A stretch of 64,000 nucleotides of DNA, taken from assembly GCA_946122785.1 (NCBI GenBank), contig CAMGYJ010000007.1, positions 41,379,587 to 41,443,586 of the forward strand, in the 5' to 3' direction. Shown here piece by piece: positions 53,009 through 63,471 of this stretch. Position 1 is the stretch's first letter. Each line of letters starts with the position of its first letter. The stretch comes from Linum tenue. Taxonomy: Eukaryota; Streptophyta; Magnoliopsida; Malpighiales; Linaceae. The notes below the pieces were generated by a model that ran no database searches, was not told the DNA's origin, and saw only the letters and a program-made list of their open reading frames with translations. The translations under genes and the position numbers were made by a program.

Positions 53009-54142
53009 CTAGAAACGATAACCAGGAGGTGACTCATAGTCTGAGATCTCCTCTTCAGAGCTGGAGTCAGATGAGATTGGATCTAAATCATCCGGAGCAG
53101 GCTTTGCCTCATCAAAATCCATTAGCTCCAGTCGCTCTTTGCAGACCAGCAGGTTTGTAGTCTTTCCACTGCCAGCTTCTTTTCGACGCTTGACTTCCTT
53201 ATCTATGGCTGAAGCTGCAGCTTGAGTTAAGGCTGGAAGCAGCTTGTCAGAGAGAGGATCAGCATAAGAGAATGCTGACCAGCAGGTTATTTCTCCCCCT
53301 GAGCCAGTGACGAGCTTACGAAGGCCCACATCAGCATCAAGGCGGACAAGGACATGATTGGGGCGCAAGTCATCATGGACGTTGCAAACAGCCACCTTAT
53401 CCCGGAGATCTATGCCGAGGCGATGCAAGTAACGAGTGATGAGGGGTCCAAAGGGCAGAGCACCATTGTAACCTCCACCACCAAACTTGAGAATGTGAGC
53501 GAACATCAAGGATGCGTAGCTGATGGGTTTACGCGCACGAGCATTGCTCAGAATCCAGAGATCATCAGAGTGGAGAAGACCAGCATTGTCGACATCTCTG
53601 GGAAGAAAGCATCGAGTGATGAAGAAGTGAATGATTTTTAGATCGTCAGGGAGTCGACCAGCGGAGAGTCTAGTTGGAAAGGCCTTGCCAATGTCCCTTG
53701 TCAGGAGATCAAGAGCAGCAAGGAAATCGAACCCGTGGTCAACAAAATCACTCTCATAACTTGCATGGATCCCTGAGTGAGGAAGGGAGAGAACCGATGC
53801 AAGCAAGGCAGGAGTGACTGTAATTTCATGGTCATAGACCATAGTTGTGAAGGAAGTTGGCTCAGGACCACGATCACGACGAATATTCACATAGAATAGT
53901 CTCACGGCTTCAGGACAATGGAGGAAACGTTGATCCTCAGTCAACGACTCCCACCCCAATCCAGCAATTAGGGATGGAATATCCATGTCATATTTGTTGA
54001 AGGCTGTAGGAGAGATGGTGAATGAGGGATAGATAGGTCTATCACAAAAACAGCGAAGATACCTTGAGTAGACAATGGCGTTGCGAAAGCCTTGATTCTT
54101 GGAGAGCATGACAGGTCGGAGCTGAGCGTTGTTAAAGGCCAT
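53009..54142 (-). CDS. Third ORF of the Sirevirus element (env-position, plant transposon protein-like), 377 aa
   Basis: Starts MAFNNAQLRPVMLS at 54142, 212 bp after the pol stop, on the same strand. It has the layout of the plant transposon protein-like domain: PEAVRLFYVNIRR, VYDHEITVTPALLASVLSLP, then IHFFITRCFLP, PISYASLMFAHILKFG, and FGPLITRYLHRLGIDL near residue 240. It ends with a short acidic Ser/Asp/Glu segment (SSDSSSEEEISDYE). No signal peptide or membrane span seen. It resembles the third ORFs of the Athila elements in core motif order. Function unknown. Fully open while gag and pol of the same element are damaged. Confidence 0.8.
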   Translation of the reverse strand: MAFNNAQLRPVMLSKNQGFRNAIVYSRYLRCFCDRPIYPSFTISPTAFNKYDMDIPSLIAGLGWESLTEDQRFLHCPEAVRLFYVNIRRDRGPEPTSFTTMVYDHEITVTPALLASVLSLPHSGIHASYESDFVDHGFDFLAALDLLTRDIGKAFPTRLSAGRLPDDLKIIHFFITRCFLPRDVDNAGLLHSDDLWILSNARARKPISYASLMFAHILKFGGGGYNGALPFGPLITRYLHRLGIDLRDKVAVCNVHDDLRPNHVLVRLDADVGLRKLVTGSGGEITCWSAFSYADPLSDKLLPALTQAAASAIDKEVKRRKEAGSGKTTNLLVCKERLELMDFDEAKPAPDDLDPISSDSSSEEEISDYESPPGYRF

Positions 54143-54354
54143 TATTTGTGAAAAGAGGAGTTGTAATGAGTGTTTGTAAGGGTGAGAGGGAACCCTAGTG
54201 ATGCTCTAGATATATAAGGGTGGAAGAGGAATAAATGAGGTAAGTGAATCACTCACGTTAATATGCCAGCAAATAACTGCTGATTAATCGTGATAGAGAG
54301 AGAATGAGAATTTATGTGGAAAGAATTGAGAGAGAATCGAGGAATCACAGAATC

Positions 54355-57300
54355 CTAAGAGATTTCACCTATTTCTTCTAAGGTAAACATTCCTAGCTCT
54401 CGACGAATAGGCAGAAATTTGTCAACAGGCAGTGGTTTAGTGAAGATATCTGCCCATTGAGAGTCAGTCCCTACAAATTCTAAGTGAATTTTGCCTTCTT
54501 GAACTAAATCTCGTATAAAGTGATAGCGGACCTCTATATGTTTAGTTCTAGAATGTTGGATTGGATTTTTGGACATGTTGATAGCGCTTGTGTTGTCACA
54601 CAGAATGGGAAGGGAGCCTAATGGAAAACCATAGTCCTCTAGTTGGTATTTCATCCAAAGAGCTTGAGTGCAACAAAGGCCAGCAACAATATATTCAGCT
54701 TCTGCTGTGGATAATGCTACAGAACTTTGTTTCTTGCTAAACCAGGAGACTAGAGATGAACCTAAGAAATGACAGGCACCAGAAGTGCTTTTCCTGTCGA
54801 TGATACACCCTGCATAATCTGAGTCACTGTAGCTAATCAAGCTTAAGCTTGAGGAGCTAGAGTACCAGAGCCCTAGAGTGGGTTTCCCAACCAAGTAACG
54901 AAAGATTCGTTTGATGGCTGAGAGATGACTATCCTTAGGATTGCTCTGAAATCGAGCACATACACAAACACTATACATAATATCAGGGCGGCTAGCAGTG
55001 AGGTACAAGAGTGAGCCAATCATTCCACGAAACCTTTTACAATCAACTGAGTTTCCAGTTTCATCTTGTGAAAGTTTGACATTTGATCCCATGGGTGTGG
55101 AGGCAGATTTTAAGTTTCCTAGCTCAAATCTTTTTATCATATTCTGCAAGTATTTGGTTTGACTTAAAAAGATTCCCTGACTTGTTTGCTTGACTTGTAA
55201 TCCAAGAAAATAAGTTAGTTCTCCCATAAGACTCATTTCAAAGGCAGTTTTCATATCATTTTCAAATTCTGAGCATAATTTTTGACTGGTGGAGCAAAAT
55301 ATTATGCCATCAACGTAAACTTGAACTAGGAGAGTGTGTTCATCTTCATTTTTAATAAACAGAGTTTTATCAACCTGACCACGATGAAAACCCTTCTCAA
55401 TCAAGAAGTTACTGAGTTTTTCATACCAGGCTCTAGGAGCCTGCTTAAGACCATACAGTGCCTTATTAAGTTTAAAGACATGATCTGGAAATTCAGAGTT
55501 TTCAAACCCAGGGGGTTGAGAAACATATACTTCTTTCTTTATTTCCCCATTTAAGAAAGCACTTTTAACGTCCATCTGGTACAATTTGAAGCCTCGAGAG
55601 GCTGCATATGCACATAACAGTCGAATGGCTTCTAATCTAGCCACAGGAGCGAAGGTTTCGTCAAAGTCTATTCCTTCTTCCTGACAATAGCCTTGAGCTA
55701 CTAACCTAGCTTTATTTCTAATTATAAATCCTAATTCATCAGTTTTATTGCGAAAGACCCATTTAGTTCCAATAATTATCCTATCCTTAGCCCTAGGGAC
55801 TAAGTCCCACACATGAGTTCTAGCAAACTGATTCATTCCATCATGCATTGGTGCTGACCAGTATTCATCTTTTATAGCTTCTTCAATATTTTTAGGTTCA
55901 AACTGAGCTACAAATGCAGTATGATCAGTGTGAGACTTGGATCGAGTGATCATACCTCTACTAAGTCCACCAATCATAACAGATGGAGGGTGAAGTCGCA
56001 TAATGTGTGCTGGAGCCTGAGGATTACGTGGTGGAGCCTGAGATGGAGGATGATCTTTTTCAGTTTCATCATCCTCATCCACTGGTGGCACAGCTTCTGC
56101 TTCTCGAGCATCTTGAGTCTTTTGACTTATGTGTCCTGTTCCTAACCCCAGATCATCATCTTCATCAATGCTATCTGTACACTTGCCACAAGCATCATCA
56201 AATATCACGTGAACGGACTCCTCAACCTTGAGGGTCCGTTTATTAAAAATGCGATATGCTCTACTGTTCACAGCATACCCTAGAAGTATTGATTCATCTG
56301 ATTTTGAGTCAAATTTTCCTAGGTGATCTTTTGTGTTTAATGCAAAACATTTGCATCCAAAAGGATGAAAGTAACTTAGATTTGGTTTTCTATCCTTCCA
56401 AATTTCATAAGGTGTCTTGTTAATTTTAGATCGGATAAGGGCTCTATTTGTTACATAGCATGCTGTGTTAATGGCTTCTCCCCAGAACTGTTTAGGAGTT
56501 CCATAGTCATTTAGCATGGTCCTAGCTATGTCAATCAAGGTCCTGTTCTTCCTTTCTACCACACCGTTCTGTTGAGGAGTTCTAGGTGCTGAAAAATTAT
56601 GAGTAATTCCCCTTTTATTACAGAAAAGTTCAAATTTTTCAGATATGAACTCACCTCCATGATCACTTCTTATACTTCCTATTTTAGTCTTTTTTTCATT
56701 TTCAACTCGTTTGACAAAATCCTTGAAGTTTTGATAAGCTTCATCCTTTGTGGTTAGAAATAATACCCAGGTAAACCTTGAGTAATCATCCACAATCACA
56801 AAGGCATAATACTTACCACCTAGACTCATAACATTGCTAGGTCCAAAAAGATCCAAATGAAGTAATTCTAGAGGTCTAGAGGTGGAGATTACTGTTTTAG
56901 TTTTAAAAGAACTTCTGCTGTGTTTTCCCTTTGCACAGGCATCACAAAAGAAATCCTTTTTACTTTGAAGTTTTGGAATCCCCCTGACAATATCTAAGTT
57001 TACCAATCTTGACAAAATCCCAATGCTTACATGCCCTAATCTTCTATGCCATTCAAATTGATCATCCTTGTTGACAGAAACTAAACAGGTTTCATTAAAA
57101 GCAGACTTATCTTCAAGTTCTATTGAAAACAATTTTCCTTTACGTTTTCCTGTTAAAATAAGTTTATGACTTACTGTATTTTCAACAAAGCATTGGTTCT
57201 TTTCAAAAACAACTCTGTTTTCATCTCCACACAATTGACCAATTGACAAGAGATTATGTTTGAGATCTTTAACCAGCAGCACATTACTGATTGATGGAGA

Positions 57301-57440
57301 TGTTCCTACTGTTCCTTTCCCTAGAATTTCAGTGCTGAAATTATCACCAAAATAGACTTTTCATTTGTTTTCCAGAGTTAGTTTTGAAAAAGGTTTTTAT
57401 TACCCGTCATGTGGTGTGAGCACCCACTATCTAGAATCCA
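54355..57440 (-). pseudogene. Sirevirus pol (protease, integrase, RT, RNaseH) with inactivating changes
   Basis: Protease signature ILDSGCSHHMTG at 57401-57436, then an in-frame TGA at 57361-57363. From 57282 a 975-codon frame stays open to 54355. Integrase: [10 protein letters not shown] and [14 protein letters not shown] zinc finger, [31 protein letters not shown] (D, D, E). [34 protein letters not shown] and YVDGIIFCS at the active site, where the second catalytic Asp (normally YVDD) is Gly at 55306-55308. RNase[27 protein letters not shown]. Copia domain order. RT is expected to be inactive. Confidence 0.9.
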
Positions 57441-57493
57441 AACGCTGCCTTCCATGCTCACTTAGAGACAGGTCTGCAAGAATGTATATACAA

Positions 57494-59055
57494 TCATTTA
57501 GTTTTGGGTAACCAAACCAGTTTAGTTACTTTTCTGATATGAGTTGAGTTTATTGAATGTTGATTGTAATCTGAGTTTACATGCCAAGATTGTTTTATTT
57601 TGTTTTCCTTGTTTATCCGTCTTCTACAGTTAGCAATGTAATGCCCAGTTCTGTGACAATAAAAGCATTCGTGATGTTTGTGAGTTTCTGATCTTTTTAC
57701 ATTTTCAGTTTTTACCTTAGTTCTAGTTTTTGTCTTTTCTAACTCAGCTTTAGCATCCTTTATCTGTTCTTTTAACCTACAGTTATCTTGCATCAGCTCT
57801 TGAACTCTGTTTTCAACACTTAGTTTTTCACACATCAGTTTTTCAAATTCATTTTGCAACTTATCATGATTTACCTTGATAGAGAGATACTTATTTTTTA
57901 CATTCACACATTCATTCTGAATATCCCTAATGGTCTCATCCAGTAATTCATCACAGTCACTTTCAGAGTCAGAGTAGTAGGTTGTTACCTGAGAGTTTTC
58001 TTCTTCGCAGTCATCCATTGCCATATAAGCGCTGTACTTGTGATTTACTTCATCCTCTTCTTCTTCTTCTTCGCTGCAGCTCCAGGTGGCTGCAAACGCC
58101 TTCTCTTTCTTGGCCAGTGGGCACTCGGCTTTGATGTGCCCTGGTTTGCGCATCTGAAGCATCCAGCTTGGGTCTGGATCCTTTCATTGCTTACTCCTTC
58201 TCTCCGATTCCTGAATCCTTGTCGTCCCCCTCTGTTATTTTCTTTTTCAATTTCTCCATCTCTCGACCGGTTTGAGAATCCTCCTCTCTTCTTGTCACTT
58301 CTGATCTTGAGTAGCTTGGCAACGTGCTTGCTTAGCATTGCAAGCTCATCATCCTCCATTTCGTCCAAGCAATCCAGTTCATCTTCTTGAGTTGTAGACT
58401 TGAATGCTATGCTCTTCTTTTCTTTTCTCGGCTCTTCCAGGTCTTCTTTCTTTAGCTTATCTTCATGTGTGATAAGAGCTCCAATTAACTCATCCAGGCT
58501 TAACTTGGTGAGATCTTTCGATTCCTCAATCGCAGTGACCTTAGGCGTCCACTTCTTAGGCAAAGCCCAGAGTACCTTTCGTACTAGATCTGCACTAGCG
58601 TATTCTACCTCCAAGTTTCTCAAGCTGTTGACAATCGTCGTGAAGCGGTCATTCATCTCTTTAATCGACTCGTCTGGCTTGAGACTGTTGATTCTTGAAA
58701 CTTTGACATGAGAGGTACCCTCATGTGCAATCTGCAACTTATCCCAGATTTCTTTTGCAGATTTGCACCCAGTCACTCTGTGGTACTCTTCTGGTCCCAG
58801 TGCACAATACATCATATTCGTCGCCTTCGAGTTAAGCTGGAAATTCCTCTTGTCGGTTTCCGTCCAATTTCCACGAGCCTCCTTCACTTCCAAGGGTCCA
58901 TCTAGAACAATGTTCCAGAGATCCGGATCAGTTGATCCTATGAAGAGCTCCATTCGATTTCTCCAGTACCCGTAGTGTACGCCTTCGAACCTGGGAGTTC
59001 GAGTTTGTGAGAATCCATCTGCCATGAAGATTCCATTGACTGATCCCGAGCTCAT
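57494..59055 (-). pseudogene. Sirevirus gag with one frameshift
   Basis: ATG 59055 (MSSGSVNGIFMADGFSQTR) begins a Copia gag: FEGVHYGYWRNRMELF, NFQLNSKATNMMYCAL, AKEIWDKLQIAHEG, LVRKVLWALPKKWTP. The frame breaks at about 58149 by loss of one base in the first CCHC knuckle (C-FR-C, then GHIKAEC in the next frame). It continues through an acidic segment and a long coiled coil (about 57930-57720) to a second knuckle CFYCHRTGHYIANC, ending at 57494. Two knuckles separated by a coiled coil fit Sirevirus gag. Confidence 0.85.
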
Positions 59056-59093
59056 TGTCTCCGAAGACGGTTGCGCCTTGTATTCCGGAGCCG

Positions 59094-59105
59094 AGCTCTG
59101 ATACC
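59094..59105 (-). other. Primer-binding site (initiator tRNA-Met) of the Sirevirus element
   Basis: TGGTATCAGAGC on the minus strand, three bases after the 5' LTR end. Confidence 0.85.
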
Positions 59106-59108
59106 ACG

Positions 59109-59994
59109 TGTGGATTGATGGTCGAGCGCGAGACCAGTGCTTTTCTGAGGCTCAGATTGAGGACCTGCAAAACCCTAATCGACAATTTTGCTCGAGCAAG
59201 TGAAGAGTGAGATTGTTCGTGGTTTTCTTTTTCTTTGTTTTGATTAAACGACAATGAAACTTGTATAATAACAGAAGTATGTAAAATGGATTGTCGTTTA
59301 ATTTAGACGATACTAGGCTTCGGCCCAGAGCCTTATTTCAAAGTAAATGACTATAGGCCTGCTTCCACCTACGCAACCCACTTTTACCTTCTTCTTCCTC
59401 TGATCCGCCGATGAGTGCTTCCTGAAGCAAGACTTCTTTGTACCTGAACAACTGTTACAGAAACAGAGTAGCAAGCTTAACACGAAACAGAAAACACACC
59501 CACTGCACAAACCTTTTTACGTGGTATCCGATATTGGGAGAAGAAGAATCCCAATATCGACTAATCCATGGTAGGAATCTCTCCTCTTGAGGATTCCTAC
59601 GTAACTACTAGAACACTGTTCTTGTTCCTGCTTTACAGACTCGAAGTTTGAATTGAGTAGCTCCCTGCCTATCAATCAAACGATTCTACTGAAGCACAAT
59701 CTCCCTGATCACCCTCAGTACTAACAACTATTCTCCCTGATTAGCTTCACTGATGTTTTTCACTCAAAAAGCAATTTCACTCTGTAACCTAGGACTCTGC
59801 TTTTTGAATTGCTGAAAAACCTTAACTCTCAGTTGGTTTGTCTCGTCCTTTTTATTTCATCTCTTCAAGCTAGCCGTTGCAGGGCATTGATTTTGATTTC
59901 CCACAAATCTGCTCCAGCTTTCTATTCTTGAAACCTTCCATTTCAGTCTTGGTTGATTTGTTGATTCTTTCCTATTGACGAGCTTCACTCAACA
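59109..59994 (-). repeat. 5' LTR of the Sirevirus element
   Basis: 886 bp, TGTTGAGTGAAG to CAATCCACA; pairs with 51882-52723. Confidence 0.85.
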
Positions 59995-60430
59995 AAACTA
60001 TCTGCCTTCTTCTTGGTCGCTTGCTCAGGTTTGAGGCCACTATTCACGACCGCAATCTTCAGGGGCGAACATGGTTACGACCTGGTGGTCAAGGCCGTGA
60101 CGTGTGGTCGTGACCAGTGCCTCTTCTCTCCTTCTTGCTCCTATGCTTTCCAATCGTGCTCGGATGAACTCTAATAAATTTCGATCAATCCCAAATGCAT
60201 ATAAGCCCTGGAATTTCATCACAAACACTTGGAAAAATATAAAATACGACAAAGTGGGGTTGGCTCCCTTATGAAAACCATCATATCATGAATACCTATG
60301 CCAAAATGCATGATTTGCAAATAGGAACTAAAATATGCATAAATAACTTGATATGTGGCCTACACACAATGATATAACATGCAAATGCCTTGGTAATAGG
60401 GCTAAATATCGCCTATTTTAGGTGTTATCA

Positions 60431-60960
60431 ATGATACTTAAATGTTATTCGACTGACTGCTTGGCAATCAACATAATTCTCCACGTATGGTCCTATCTTG
60501 GCATGAGGATGACAGGAACTACGTAGGAACTCAAGCTCTCTCGAATATGTCCTCCAAAAGCTCATCAATCTGCCTCTATAACTCCTTCATTTCATCTAGA
60601 TTCGTCCTAGAAGCTGCCTTGTTTGGAATGGTAGCTCTAGTGACGAAGTGAATTTGATGCTCTATTCCGCAGATTGGAGTTAGGCCTTTTGTAGCTTCCT
60701 CGGGAAAGACATCATCAAATTCCTCTAATACCACTCGTACCCTAGGTTGTATGTCATGAATTAGCTCTTGATTGAGTAGCACACCCTTGAATATGATCAT
60801 GATCATGGATTCATGCACAATCATTTATCGCTTGCTTCACGTCTCCACTTTGTGATAACATCAATGCATTGTACTCTAGGGCATTAGTCCTTCCTAGCTT
60901 CTGGCTTGTAGTGCTAGCCTCCCTTTCTTGCTCCCTATTTCATTTTAGTTGTAGTTGATC
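60431..60960 (-). pseudogene. Antisense Gypsy pol scrap (start of RT)
   Basis: Minus-strand 60576-60824 reads VVLEEFDDVFPEEATKGLTP, IEHQIHFVTRATIPNKAA, TNLDEMKEL. This is the protease-RT linker and RT start of a chromovirus-like Gypsy element. It is related in type to 45336-45470. No RT core. Confidence 0.65.
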
Positions 60961-61019
60961 TTCATAGACTTCCTGGGGAGACAAGGGCTTTGATCACATT
61001 TATCTGTGCAGATTATTGT

Positions 61020-62145
61020 CAATGGTTATCATGTGTCAACAACTACCCCATCCTAGGCCAAGTTTAACCTAAAATGGCATTGTCGTATAGTGGTAATCAA
61101 TGACGTATTCACTCGTGTCCTGGTACCCTAGCCTACTTCCCACGTTGTTATCTAGCCGATCGGTTTAAGGGTATGTGTTGGAGGATATGAGGGACCTAAC
61201 TAGTCTAGAGATCAAATAAAGATAAAAGCAGGTACATCAGGAAACTATCCCTCACCCAAGCCTAGGACTACTATGCAATGTCTAGATACTTAGGGTTTTT
61301 CGAATGTGGTGAGTGAGCTCTTTTCCGTGGGCTTTCATGGTTATCCACACGCCTCCGAGTACACCTCTCCTAAACTCATGTAAGTCACCTCGATCTAGGC
61401 TATCGTATCTGGGGGCATTAAGCTTGTATCTTCTTTCAATGGGTACTACCCACCGTCCACACTTAGGTTTCATCCCGGGTTCTTTCTAGGAAGGCATTCC
61501 TATGACATGGGTTCGATCGCCTTGATCACAATAGGATCCTATTCATTCATATAACCTCAATTTGCTTGATGGCGCATACCCGTCTAACCCTAAAAACTCC
61601 ATACCCAGCGAAGAAGCTCAAGTAGGCTAGTAGAGAAGATTAGTGCGACTTACTCAAACACAATCAAATATAGAATAACATTCAAATCAACTAGATAAAT
61701 GCATTCATTCATTAAAAATGCTAAGATATCAATACATAGTAACCTAAAACTAAGGTTTGGGGTTTAGAACCCCTAGTACCTTAGAGGACTACTCTATAAA
61801 GGAGGGAAGAAGATACATAGAAGAGGTGGAAGAAGGCTTGATGTTGAGGAAGATGGCTCCTCTCTTCTAGCTCCTTTTCCTTCTTCTCCTCTTCTACTTC
61901 CTTAATCTTCTCTCTCTTCTCTCTCTCTAAAACAAGAAATTTTATCTTAAAATCAACTCTCGTGAATGGGGAAAGGGGTCTTCTTAATAGAGGTTGCGAT
62001 CTTGCAATGCTTCCGTTTCGGCCATCATGTACGAGGAATTCGCGGGCTGACTTCCTAGTTACGATTCATGAGACGTGGCCGCGAACTTCCTCGCAGTCAG
62101 CTTGTACTGTGGCCATGTTCTACCTGGAGAAACTCTCCGTTTGAC
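61020..62145 (-). repeat. Antisense Athila-type LTR fragment next to the SEP gene
   Basis: Minus-strand LTR sequence colinear with the X and Z LTRs: U5 with CACTCACCACATTCG, then a GAGAGA leader. The upstream block (61960-62120) has GGCCGCGAAC, CGCGGGCTGAC and GATTCATGAGACGTGG motifs. The LTR start is missing at about 62145. It is oriented like the SEP gene and lies downstream of it. Confidence 0.6.
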
Positions 62146-62595
62146 CAACAAATAAGAAATTTGTACCAAATCCTCTATACTAGGGTTTTTTTTATACCAA
62201 ATCTATCATACAAATCCATATAGCAAACCACCCCTCAAATTAAGCAATAACGCTAGTGGTTTCTACCAATGATTTACATATATATCCATATTAGTACAAC
62301 GCTACATATGCATTTGTTTTCCCTTTTTTTCTCAATGCACACACATCATACGCCACACTTGGACTTGGTTTACAAAATAATTAATTACACGATGCATCTT
62401 TCCCGAAAGAAAGAAGAAACCTTAGGAAAACCATCACAAGTTATTTGAAATTGTGAAAAAGCAAAGAAAATAGCTTTAGAAAAAATTCATGAACAAGACC
62501 TCAAGAGAACCCACAAATTGAAAAGGAAATTAAACAACTATATATATATATATATATATATAGTAGAGAGATGTAAGTGGATGATGGGTAAGAGG
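62146..62595. other. 3' flank of the SEP gene
   Basis: AT-rich, with a (TA)n run at 62538-62561. It probably contains the SEP 3' UTR near its right end. No gene seen. Confidence 0.5.
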
Positions 62596-63404
62596 TCAGA
62601 GCATCCAGGTGCCTGGAACAAACCCATCATTATTGGCAGTGGAAGCGACCGCTTGGTTCACCTCATCATTGTACCTGTACAGTCATGCAAAATGACAAAA
62701 TTAAAACAAGTAATTATTAGGTTAATGGCAAGTTAATTACAAGTAAATGCATTTGATTAACGACATGCATTATACGTATATACTTGCCCATTGTGGAGAG
62801 TGGGAGCTAAGTTATGGAAGAAGGCTTGAGAAGATGGATGCTGCTGATGGTGAGAGGGAAACAGGTGGCTGTAAGGAATGTTAATGTTTTGGTTGTTCCC
62901 TCCACCACCTTCCCACATCACCCGCAGAGGCGCCATTTGTACACAACTGCTTTCCTCCAACTGAGCAATACGTATTATTCAAAGTGGAAAATCAGCTCAT
63001 GATGAATATTATGGGTACTAACTACATGGCAACTAAGTAATGAATGAATCTAGGTAGGTTACCTTCATTCTCAGCGATTTGTTGGTTTCAAGCAGAGCTT
63101 GTTCCTGTGAAAAAATATATATATTGGAGTTTGGCAGCATGAGTACTACATTAATGATAATCCAATTATTGGTAGTGTTTAAACTAGTTCGGAAAATTGT
63201 TCAAAGAATGCAAATGGATGTTTAAAAAAAAATGTTTGAAGTGAAATTTACGGAATCTATAAATAATTTGCTACTAAAGAACATGACACAGAGTAGTAGC
63301 GTGGGTATCGGAAATTCGACTTGGAATTGAAAAAAACTGAATTTTTTTGTTTCACTACGTACCTTGTTGTGAAGATCGGTAAGCTGGTCAAGCATCATTT
63401 GTGT
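62596..63404 (-). CDS. SEPALLATA-type MADS-box transcription factor, last four exons (partial)
   Basis: The floral E-function MADS proteins act in the nucleus as part of tetrameric MADS complexes; this covers only the K-domain end and C terminus. Exons (minus strand): 63363-63404 (42 bp, TQMMLDQLTDLHNK), 63063-63104 (42 bp, EQALLETNKSLRMK), 62788-62960 (173 bp, LEESSCVQMAPLRVMW... FFHNLAPTLHNG), 62596-62674 (79 bp, YNDEVNQAVAS... GFVPGTWML, stop). Two successive 42-bp exons are characteristic of MIKC genes. The PLR-x-W, FF-x-x-L, PTL-x-x-GYN and GF(V/I)PG-WML blocks fit the SEP1/2/4 (AGL2/AGL3) clade. The MADS box and earlier K exons lie beyond the right edge. The final motif has Thr inserted (PGTWML for PGWML). 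The last intron needs a GC-AG boundary. Confidence 0.85.
62675..62787 (-). other. GC-AG intron in the SEP gene (inferred)
   Basis: To join ...PTLHNG to YNDEV in the conserved phase 2, the donor must be TGG|GCAAGTATA and the acceptor CTGTACAG|G. GCAAGT is the usual GC-AG donor. A GT donor eight bases away leads to an immediate stop; another GT gives a four-residue insertion (QVYT). Confidence 0.6.
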
Positions 63405-63471
63405 CTGGAAAACCCAAACAAAAAGAAAAGCCACCAGAAGCAGCGTCAGAGAGAACTATATACATATACAT

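Larger units (their letters stand above)
51882..59994 (-). mobile_element. Sirevirus-type Ty1/Copia element, 8.1 kb, with third ORF
   Basis: Minus-strand element with LTRs 59109-59994 (5', 886 bp) and 51882-52723 (3', 842 bp), starting TGTTGAGTGAAG and ending CAATCCACA. The PBS, two-knuckle gag, integrase before RT (Copia order), an extra ORF after pol and duplicated PPT motifs are Sirevirus hallmarks. It carries a gag frameshift, a stop after protease and a mutated RT active site, so it is non-functional. It is inserted in the Z LTR. Confidence 0.9.
50738..60430 (-). repeat. 5' LTR of element Z, split by a Sirevirus element
   Basis: On the minus strand the LTR starts TGATAACACCTAAAATAGG at 60430 and runs to 59995. 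It resumes at 51876 after the Copia insertion and its TSD copy, and ends ...GAAGCGATCA at 50738, about 1,575 bp in total. U5 is colinear with the X LTR. The palindrome block and TATA box are at 51671-51870. Confidence 0.75.
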
